From contig NC_064678.1 in the NCBI RefSeq assembly GCF_023278565.1, positions 2,418,001 through 2,482,000 on the forward strand: a DNA stretch of 64,000 bases. Reading direction: 5' to 3'. Both the position numbers and the translations under genes were made by a program. Below, one piece after another: positions 38,426-47,256 of this stretch; positions within the stretch are counted from its first letter, which is position 1, and each line of letters starts with the position of its first letter. This stretch comes from Colletotrichum lupini. Taxonomy: Eukaryota > Ascomycota > Sordariomycetes > Glomerellales > Glomerellaceae. Below the pieces are notes generated by a model. It was given only the letters and a program-made list of their open reading frames with translations. It was not told the origin of the DNA and searched no databases.

Positions 38426-38977
38426 TATTACGACTTAATACGTATAATAAAGTTAGGGCCTCGCCTTATAGGACCTGCGGCGGCTATTATACTATATATA
38501 TAAAAATACGAATTTAGAGTAACTCCTCTTAGAACGGAAGAACTATAAATAAGTTACGTAACTACGATTATATAATAAAATAAAAAACGGACGCCCGTAA
38601 ATAAATAAGATAAATAATTATAAATAAATAGGACGGACGACTATTTAGTAAATAGTTAGATAATAATAAATAAGAATATTATAAAAGATATATTTAAAAA
38701 CGAGATTTATATATAATATAAACTTAAGCTAGGCTTAAGGATAGACTTTTTATAGCTTTTTTAATAATTAACTTAGTATTAAATCTTATAATTACTTTTA
38801 GTTATTTTTATTAAGAACCTGTTTTAATAAGACTATGATTAATTACTAAAACTTTATTTTCTTTATAATTCATAAATATAGCTTTAGGGAAGCTATTTAC
38901 GACTATAATACTATTTATTGAATACTCGTAGCCTTAACTTTTATTAATATACTTACTACGACTAGCTAGCCGTAATA
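38426..38977 (+). repeat. G1 right LTR, 552 bp
   Basis: Same length as the left LTR and collinear throughout. Differences are almost all C/T or G/A, with the right LTR keeping more GC in places (GGACCTGCGGCGGC). It starts TATTACGACTTAATACG, a RIP-changed TGTTACG. Confidence 0.85.
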
Positions 38978-39187
38978 ATAATATAAGATTTAGTTACTTA
39001 TATAAGTTAGTATTAAGAGGTTTTATATATATTAAAATAAGTATAGCTCGCTCTTTAAATAATTAGAATTATATAAGAGAAGGTCGGGAGCCATTTTAGT
39101 TAGTAATTAGGTATAGAGCGTATTATACTTAGTTTTTTTTAATACGTAATATATAATACGGCCCCGGCGGATTGCTCTATCGGGGGG
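38978..39187 (-). repeat. H2 head fragment
   Basis: It runs to the GGATTGCTCTATCGGGGGG head at the right. It adjoins the right LTR of G1. Confidence 0.65.
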
Positions 39188-39667
39188 ATTAGGGTTAATA
39201 TTAAGTGTTTTTATTACGTATTTTAATAAAACTTTATAACTAATTATAACTAGCCGTAGCTGTTACTAAGTAAAATAACCCCGCTATAATATATTAATCA
39301 TTTTCTAAATAGCTTAAAACGACCCCCTACTTTTTACCGTTTCCAATAGTACTAAATCTTGTTTTTAATCCTTTTTAATTTACTCTTACGTAGCGATTTG
39401 AAAGTATTAATAATACCTAGGAATTAGTTAAGTATTTTAAAGCTATTATATTATATAAGCTAAGTACTAATTATAGTAATAGCTATATTAATATTTCCGA
39501 TTTTTAAGTTAATAATATTTAATTTATATTTTTTAAAATAATCGTACTATAGTTCGGGGTCCTTTAGTATAATACTTATAAAATTAAACTTCTAGCCCTT
39601 AAAGTCTCCTTATAAATCGATAAGTTAGCGTCTTAGTATTTTAATAGTATATATTTAAAATAAATAT

Positions 39668-39700
<33 letters not shown>

Positions 39701-40602
39701 GCGTAATAATAATAAAAATATTATTATAATAATAAATAATAACAGAAGAAGTATTTTTAATTAGGAATTAATATACCGGCGTCGTAAATTAATATACTAG
39801 CGTCGCTCTTATACTAACGTTACTATTTTACTTTTTTATTAATTTAAAAAAATAGTACCTCCTTATAAAAGTAATAAGAGTAACTATATTAATATAACTA
39901 TTCTTATTATCCTCTTTAACCTAAGCTTTAGTTTAAGATTTTTAAAAATAAAAATACTATTATAACTTCCGTACTTATTTAGAACTACTATATTACTTAT
40001 TTAAGATTTATAAATCTTAAATTAGTTAGTAATATAAGCTTTTATGAATCTTAAATAAATAAGGCTTTTTTTTACTATATACTTAAAATATATAAAAAAT
40101 AAATTATAATAATATTTACTTAATTACTTTTTTTAATATAATTATAATAATTTATTATTATAATAAATTACTTCTTATTAACTCCGTTTTTTCTAAATAC
40201 TAAGCTATATTAGCTATTTACTTATATAATTCCTTATTATTTTCCTCTTATTAAGAACGCTAAATTAGCTCTTTATTTATTACTAAAATAAGCTCGATAT
40301 TTAGCTTTAACTTAGCTAGCTTATTTTTTTTATAAGCTTAGTTAGTATTAACTTATTTTTATTTTTAAATAAGCGGCCTCGCTTCTTATTATTTATATTT
40401 TAATTACTATAAGTAGTATAAGCTTAATTAACTAACTAACCTTTTTTAAATAAGGCTAGTTATAATAAAATAGGCTATACTATATTCTTTAGCTTACTAC
40501 GGAAGTATATAATAATTTTAAAATTAAAGATCTAGTAATATAAATTTAAAAAAAACGTTTTTTAAAAATATTACTAAGGGTATACTTCTTATTTATTAAA
40601 AG

Positions 40603-40792
40603 TATAAGAGATTAAGCTATGAGCACTTAACTAGCGAGGCTATAATATAGGTATAGGTATATTATAAAACTAAATCTTATAGAGTCTTTCGTAAGGGCTC
40701 TGCTTTTTAGAAAGTTCTTTTATAATACGATCCATATACCGGTTACTAAGTTATCGGCGTCCTATCGCCGGCCGCATCCCGAATCTATTATA
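40603..40792 (-). mobile_element. S190 solo LTR, RIP-mutated copy
   Basis: It is 190 bp, the inverse of 8958-9147, and the same length to the base. It is flanked by AAAAG at 40598-40602 and 40793-40797, with the empty site in M copy 1 at 4405-4409. Compared with the other copy almost every difference is C-to-T or G-to-A (TGTAATGG to TATAATAG, GGTGCACGG to GGTATATGG). Confidence 0.82.
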
Positions 40793-41641
40793 AAAAGTAG
40801 CTAAATTTAATATTTTAAAGTAAATTTTATAATAATATAAGATACCTAACTTAATTAAAATAATATAATCTAAATTATAAAATCTAAAGAGGTCTAAAAA
40901 TAGCCTCTTATGAAATAGTATTTTTTTTTATAAGCCGGCCTTATATCCTAATTAAAATAAAATATCTTGAAAAAAGTATTATTTAAAGTTTATTTAAGTA
41001 CTTAAAGCGAGTATTTATATATTCCTAGCCTATAAGTACCCTACTTTTTATATAAGCTTAATTAAAATATAGTTCCTAATTATTAATTATATTTTATATA
41101 ACGTTATTAAGCTAATATAAGTAATTAAGACTATTTAAAAGATAATTTTTAATATTATTATTATTTAACTTAGTACTAGAAGTAACGCGAGTATTAAAGT
41201 TTTAATATTTTTAAATAAAATAACGGGCCTATTATGCTCTTAAAATAAGTATATTATATAAAAGTATTAAAGAATTAAGTATTAGTTATTAAACTTTTTA
41301 TAGAGCTTAGTTTAGGCTTTTTTAAAAATATACTTAGTTTTAATAAAAAAAATAAGCTTTTATATTATAAAAACCTTATAATATATATAAAAAGGGGGCT
41401 TATTAATAAGTATATTAATATAAGCCTTATCCTTATTACTTACTATAGTTATTATTTACATTAATAATTGATATCCTTTATTATTAAACTTATTATTATT
41501 ATTACTATAATTACGGTCCTTAACTTATTTCTATTTAGCCCTAAGTATAACATTAAAATTAATATAATAAATATAAAGTTATTACTAAACATCTAGGAAC
41601 TACTCGTTTAATATAGCCTTTATTTATTTATTATAATTTAT

Positions 41642-42057
41642 TTATTTATTTTTATATTCTACCTTTACTAGCTACTCGGGCGATTCTTAATATCGTTTAT
41701 GTAGTATTAATATATAGTATTAGTAAATACTCCTACTATCTTACTAAACTATTTTTTTTAAAATTTTCCTTAACTTTCCCTCTTATAAAGTTCATTACTA
41801 CGGATTATTAATAGCGATATTAGGCGCCCGACGCTACTATTTTATAAGCCCGCATACCTAGCTAAGTTAGCTACCCTTTTAAGTATAATAGTTTATAATA
41901 GTTGTATTAGAGATGCCCTTGTTACCGTTATTAAATAATATTAACCTCACGATATCTACCCTAGTACTTTTAACTTTACTCGTATATATATATATATTCG
42001 TTACCTCGTTTCTTTTATCGAAGTCGAAGACGCTACTTCCCTCGCCGTTACTGTCGC
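41642..42057 (-). repeat. H1 element, 5'-truncated, 416 bp
   Basis: A perfect 14-bp duplication, TTATTATAATTTAT, lies at 41628-41641 and 42058-42071. The tail is at the left. Truncation is just past the CTACTTCCCTCGCCGTTAC region. Confidence 0.87.
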
Positions 42058-42384
42058 TTATTATAATTTATAATAATAATAATAGGGTAATAAACTAAGT
42101 ATTAGTTTATAAGTTAGTAAATACTTATTAAGAAAAACCGGAAACCCTCTAATTTTTTATTATTAAGAAGGCCGAATATAATATTATAAATAGATCTAAA
42201 GTAAGTCTACGTAGTAACTTAAAAAAGAAGGAGTTTAAAGTAATTAGTATTATAAGTATTATTAAAACTAATTACTTTAGGGAATTACTTTTATATTTAA
42301 AAATAGTAAAAAAGGTCTAAATAAGGCTAACAAAGTAGTTTAGCTCGTCGTTTACTTATTTTATTATATATAAGATATTTTACT

Positions 42385-43432
42385 CCTTTAGGGTCCGGCC
42401 CGCCTCATTAGGGGCCATCTTCGCCTTCACGAGCAAGCTAGTTTATTAAGGTTAATATGAAGTTTTTATTACGTACTTTAATAAGACTTTATATTAATTA
42501 ATAATAGCCGGCTATAACTAGCTATAGCTAGCATAGCTATTATTAACTATTAATACTAACTAAACTTAAAATATTAATAACCCTACTACCGTAATATATT
42601 AATCGCCCTCTAAATAGCCAAAAACTACCCCTTATTTTCTACCCTATTTAATAAATCTAGACTATCCTTTTTAATCCTTCTTACTCTACTCCTACGTTAT
42701 ATTTTTAGAGTATTAATAATATTCTAAAGTTAGTTGAGTATTTTAAAGCTATTATATTATATAAACTAAGTACTAATTAAAGTAATAGTTATATTAATAT
42801 ACCTCTTTTTAATTTTTAAATTAATAGTATTTAATCCGTATTTTTTTAAATAATCGTACTATAGTTCGGGGTCCTCTACTATAATACTTATCAAATGAAA
42901 CTTTTAGTTATTAAAGAAGTCCTAGGGATTAATAATAACTAGGCGTCTCGGTATTTTAATAGTATATATTTAAGAATAAGTAGACGATTTAATAATAATA
43001 ATAATAGGGTAATAGTAATAAATAGTAAGGGAAGCGTTTTTTAATTTTAATAAAAAAACGAGGTAATAAATATATATATATATACGAGTTAAAGTTAAGA
43101 GTATTAGGGTAGATATTATGAAATTAATATTATTTTTAATAATAGTAACGAGGGTATCTCTAATACTACTATTATAAACTATAGTTATTTAAAAGGGTAG
43201 GGAACTTAGCTAAGTACGCAATAAGCTTATTAAATAGTAGCGTTAGGTACTTAATATTACTATTAATCTATAATTATAAACTTTATAAAAAGTAAAGTTG
43301 AAAAAAGTAAGAAATTTTAAAAAAAATAGTCTAATAAAATAGTAAGAGTATTTACTAATACTATGTATTAATACTATATAACTAATATTGAGAATCGCCC
43401 GAGTAGCTAGTAAAAGTAGAAATAAAAATAAA
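42385..43432 (+). repeat. H1 element, full length, 1048 bp
   Basis: A perfect 14-bp duplication, TAAGATATTTTACT, lies at 42371-42384 and 43433-43446. It carries the head CCTTTAGGGTCCGG and the tail AGTAGAAATAAAAATAAA. Inserted in M. Confidence 0.88.
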
Positions 43433-44108
43433 TAAGATATTTTACTTATTAAATGGTTTAATTAACGCTATAATTAGCGAGTATTTAGCTAGTTTTTTTT
43501 AGTTTATACGAGCCCTAGCATTATAAATATCTCGCTAAGTAAATAAGGACTCTAAGAACTACTCTTAAATAATAATATATATATTACGAGCCTAAATCCT
43601 AACTTATTAACTTATAGTTTTAATAATATCCTTAATTACTTTAATAAGCTTATAATATAAAGGGTATATAGAGGCTTTAAAGCTAGGGTTATAATTATAT
43701 TAATTATACTAAGGGTCTAAATAATAACGTAATAATTACTTATTCTCCTCTTAAGCTTTAGTAATAATTTATTATTTATAACTATATTTATAAAACTTAT
43801 ATTATTAAATATTAGCGCTTTATATAAGCCTAGGCTTATTAAAATAATTATATTAAAAAGTATATTAAATAATTTAGCCTCGAGCTTTATACATATTCTA
43901 TTTTATAATATTAAATTTATTAGTTTTTATAAAGTTATTAACTTAATTAAAAAAAGTATTATAAGTTTATTCTAAATTATTAAGAATTAATAAGTTTAGG
44001 ATTTTAGTTATAAAAGGAGAGGAGGATTAGTTATTTAGAATATAATAAGAGGGCATAATTTTAAAAAACGCTTTATTTTAAATAAAAAATAGTTATAAAA
44101 ATAAATAG

Positions 44109-44215
44109 TAGTTTACCGAGACAGTGTGAGTATCTACTGATACCGTGTATTAATACTATGTAAAGGATATCGAGAATCACCCGAGCAGCTAGCAAAGGCA
44201 GAATACTAAAATAAA
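44109..44215 (+). repeat. H1 short copy, 107 bp
   Basis: It is flanked by TAAAAATAAATAG at 44096-44108 and 44216-44228. It starts TAGTTTACCGAGACAGTG. Little mutated, and a member of the ~105-bp class. Confidence 0.85.
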
Positions 44216-44717
44216 TAAAAATAAATAGGGTAATAAATTAACTTAGGGACCTTATATTTATTATTATTAACGAATATATTCTTATTATTAAAATAGTATT
44301 ATTATTAACTATTAATTAATCTTAATAACCTATTGAATAAGCTAAAGAATATTATTAATCTACTTTATTATAAAATAAAAAGGTTATTAAGATTATTTAT
44401 TAAGGGGAGAGGGGTTATATTTTGAAAAAAGTTATAAGAGGGTAGTTCGCTAGGTTTTTATTATTTTTTTAAAGAAATAATAAATAAAGTATAATATAAG
44501 CTCTATATTAAAGTAATTATTTATAAGAAGTTATATATTTTATAATATACTAACTAAGAGCTTAGTAATAAGGTCGTATTATGTTTTAAAATTATCAATT
44601 TTATAAAATTAGCTAACGCTAAGGTAGCTATTTTTTAAAAAGGGAGATAATAATAATTAGCTAAATAATAATAAGAGGCTATAATTAATTAATAATCGTT
44701 TTTATAAAAAGGGAAGT

Positions 44718-45744
44718 CCCTTTAGGGTCCGGTCCGCCTTATTAGCGGCCATCTTCGCCTTTATAAATAAGCTAGTCTATTAAGGTTAATATCGAGTATT
44801 TTTATTACGTATTTTAATAAAACTTTATAACTAACTATAGCCGGCCATAGCCGTTACTAATTATTAACACTAACTAAACTTAAAATACTAATAACCCCGC
44901 TACTATAATATATTAATTACTTTCTTAATAACTAAATACTACCCCTTACTTTCTCTTTTTATCTTATTTAATAATAACCTCTCCTTAATATTCTTATTTA
45001 ATACGCTCGCTTACGCTCTTTTTAAGCTCTTAATTATATTATTAAGTCTAGGCTTATTTATACTTTATTATATTAAAAAGGCGCTAATAAAAGTAATACT
45101 TATTATAATATATTTATTTATTTTCTATAAGTTAATATTACTAATATAGTATTTCTTAAGGCAGTCTTTTTATAGCTCGGGGTCGTTTAGTATAATACTT
45201 ATAGGATTAAATAACTTCTAGTTATTAAAAAAGCCCTAAGGGTCGACGAGTTATTAATAACGTCTTAGTATTTTAATAAAATATACTTAAAATAAATAGT
45301 TAAATAGTAATAGTAATAATATAATAATAACGAATAGTAAAGGAAGTAGCGTCTTTGACTTTAATAAAAAAAACGAGGTAACGAATATATATATATATAA
45401 GTAAAGTTAAAATAGGGTAAATATCGTAAGGTCGATATTATTTAACAATAGTAACGAGGGCATCTCTAATACTATTATTATAAGCTATTATTACTTAGAA
45501 AAGTAGCTAACTTAGCTAAGTACGTAATAAGCTTATAAAGTAGTAGCGTTAAGCGCTTAATATCGCCGTTAATAATCCGTAGTTATAAACTTTATAAAAG
45601 GGAAAGTTAAAAAAGTAAAAAATCTAAAAAACATTAGTCTATTAAGATAGTAAAAGTATCTATTAATACTATATATTACTATTATATAATCGATATCGAG
45701 AATCGCCTGAGTAACTAGTAAAGGTAGAAATAAAAAATAAATAG
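44718..45744 (+). repeat. H1 element, full length, 1027 bp
   Basis: It is flanked by AAAGGGAAGT at 44708-44717 and 45745-45754. Head CCCTTTAGGGTCCGG, tail AAATAAAAAATAAATAG. Inserted in M. Confidence 0.85.
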
Positions 45745-46082
45745 AAAGGGAAGTTTCTTAATAAGGGCATTATTTTAAAATTAGCCTTAGGGAACGTTTT
45801 TAATTTTAACTATAAAAGCTATTATAAATAAATATTATAAATTAAATTTTGAGGCTTAATAATATAACTTAAGTATAAAAGGAGTAAAAAAATAAAGGCT
45901 TAGGATATTTTACAAGTATTTAGTAAAATCTAATTATATTAATATTTTTTTTTAAACTAATTAAAAAGTAGAATAGTATTATTAGTATAAGAGCGACGCT
46001 AGTATATTAATTTATAATGCTAGTATATTAATCCTTTTATAATTTTAATAAAAAAAACGAGGTAACGAATATATATATATAT

Positions 46083-46183
46083 TTGTTTTTTTATTTCTAC
46101 CTTTGCTAGCTGCTCGGGCGATTCTCGATATCGATTATACGGTATTAATACACAGTATTAATAGATACTCTCACTGTCTCGAT
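46083..46183 (-). repeat. H1 short copy (~100 bp)
   Basis: A minus-strand tail (TTGTTTTTTTATTTCTACC) truncated at CACTGTCTCGAT. It inserted into the TA run of its host H1, so the exact duplication is blurred by the repeat of TA on both sides. Confidence 0.7.
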
Positions 46184-46228
46184 AAATATATATATATAAT
46201 AAATATTAGTATTTATAAAGGTTAGTAT

Positions 46229-46334
46229 AGTCTATCGAGAGAGTGGGAGTATCCATTGATACTATATATTAATACCGTATAAACGATATCGAGAATCGCC
46301 CGAGTAGCTAGCAAAGGTAGAATATAAAAATAAA
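46229..46334 (+). repeat. H1 short copy, 106 bp
   Basis: It is flanked by TAAAGGTTAGTAT at 46216-46228 and 46335-46347. It starts AGTCTATCGAGAGAGTGGG, matching the start of the 108-bp copy at 35402. Confidence 0.85.
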
Positions 46335-46655
46335 TAAAGGTTAGTATTATTCTTTATAATAGTAACGAGGGCATCTCCGATACTACTATTATAAGTTATT
46401 ATACTTAGAAAAGTAGCTAACTTAGCTAAGTATATAAGCTTATAAAATAGTAGCGTTAAGTACTTAATATTATTATTAATAATTTATAGTTATAAACTTT
46501 ATAAAAAGTAAAGTTAAAAAGGAAAAAGAAAATATAAAAAAAAACTAGTTTACTAAAATAATAAGAGTATTTATTAATATTATATATTAATATTATATAA
46601 ACGATATTAAGGATCGCCCGAGTAGCTAATAAAGGTAGAATATCAAAATAAATAA

Positions 46656-46795
46656 TCAATATTAAGAAGTACCTAAGTAATTAGTAAAAGTAGAATATAA
46701 AAATAAATACTAATATTATTCAAAAGATATTGAAAATTGCCCGAGTAGCTAGTAAAGGCCGAGTTATTAGAATAAATAATAATTAATAGCTGGCG
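46656..46795 (+). repeat. Stack of H1 tail fragments at the block border
   Basis: Two further very short pieces of the H1 3' end (ending near 46,708 and 46,785) follow directly after the tail of the preceding copy. Each shows the GAGTAGCTAGTAAAGG motif or a decayed form, then an A-rich end. GC-normal sequence starts a few bases later (CTGGCGCGCCCG). Confidence 0.6.
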
Positions 46796-47256
46796 CGCCC
46801 GTTTTGGCAGTGGCGCCGCACTAATCACTCCCTGAAAGGGCTACCCTGCAATATAGGCGAAGCCACTAATCTAGTACCAGTGAGAGATAAGCCAAGAAGC
46901 GTGCATTACATGGAGCGAGTGACCATCACTTACCCCTTTTCCTGGAACCTTGTCCCTTGGTACGGATATCCGTGCTTTTTGTGAGGTAGTCCGTACCAAT
47001 CATTCTCTCCTCGAGGCATTTACGCCATTCTCTCATACCTTCCACTGGAGATACCCATGCTCAACCAGGCTGTCGGCGACGACAAACGACCGAGCACCCA
47101 CCCTCCTGGAATGAAGCGGTACTACGTGTAGCCGTAACACATTCAATGCCGTGGGTGCGGTAGAGGGCGCGCTCCGGTCGACCAACTCGAAGTCCTCTTA
47201 CCAGACTCCAAGCGTATCGAGTAGGTCCTCACTACACACACCTGCAGGTGCACAGG
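46796..47256. other. Border region and leader of the MIT-domain gene
   Basis: The first GC-normal DNA. It holds a perfect 10-bp inverted repeat, TTGGTACGGA (46957-46966) and TCCGTACCAA (46990-46999), with a 23-base loop. Two ATG-initiated short frames precede the chosen start: 47057-47131 (24 codons) and 47146-47163 (5 codons). They are either upstream ORFs or, for the first, a possible extra coding exon (see findings). Confidence 0.55.

Larger units (their letters stand above)
30687..38977 (+). mobile_element. G1, Ty3/gypsy-like LTR retrotransposon (RIP-killed)
   Basis: Two LTRs of exactly 552 bp bound an internal region with recognisable but stop-ridden reverse transcriptase and integrase in the order expected for Ty3/gypsy. 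A purine-rich AAGAAGAAAAG tract lies just before the right LTR, as a polypurine tract should. H2 (35291-36458, itself holding a 108-bp H1) and a short H1 (36811-37000) inserted later. Without them the element would be about 6.9 kb. No clean target-site duplication was found. Confidence 0.85.
39763..46035 (+). mobile_element. M, DNA transposon with long TIRs, Mutator-like by inference
   Basis: The left end AGGAATTAATATACCGGC and the right end (inverse AGGATTAATATACTAGC) form terminal inverted repeats of about 85 bp. Each holds two tandem ATTAATATACTAGCG-like units and a CGCTCTTATAC block. Flanks are TTTTTAATT (39754-39762) and TTTATAATT (46036-46044), a 9-bp duplication with one mismatch. The host H1 resumes exactly across it. 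Five later insertions (S190 and four H1) total about 2.8 kb, leaving an element of about 3.4 kb. No transposase could be read, so the family rests on TIR length and duplication size. Confidence 0.65.
39188..46655 (+). repeat. H1 copy split by the M element
   Basis: The left piece (39188-39762) and right piece (46036-46655) are collinear parts of one plus-strand H1, from TTAGGGTTAATATTAAG near the head to the CGAGTAGCTAATAAAGG tail. The 6.3-kb M element lies between them. The right piece has two further short H1 insertions. Confidence 0.75.
1..46795. other. AT-rich, gene-free, RIP-degraded repeat block
   Basis: About 46.8 kb with no credible gene. The sequence is dominated by TA, AA and TT steps, with scattered GC-rich islands that recur at many places. 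Where copies of one repeat can be compared, differences are mostly C/T or G/A, and CpA/TpG steps in the better copy become TpA in the worse one. That is the signature of repeat-induced point mutation in ascomycetes. Almost all of the block can be assigned to a few nested repeat families, listed separately. It ends abruptly near 46,795, where GC-normal gene DNA starts. A centromeric or pericentromeric role is possible but cannot be shown from sequence. Confidence 0.93.

Noticed and set aside
46456..46659. Minus-strand 67-codon frame near the border
   Set aside because: It lies wholly in the H1 3' end and in RIP-mutated DNA; chance open frame in AT-rich sequence.
1..46795. CRISPR array, prophage or bacterial-type systems in the repeat block
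   Set aside because: The spaced repeats are dispersed transposon copies of different lengths and strands, and the flanking genes are clearly fungal with introns.
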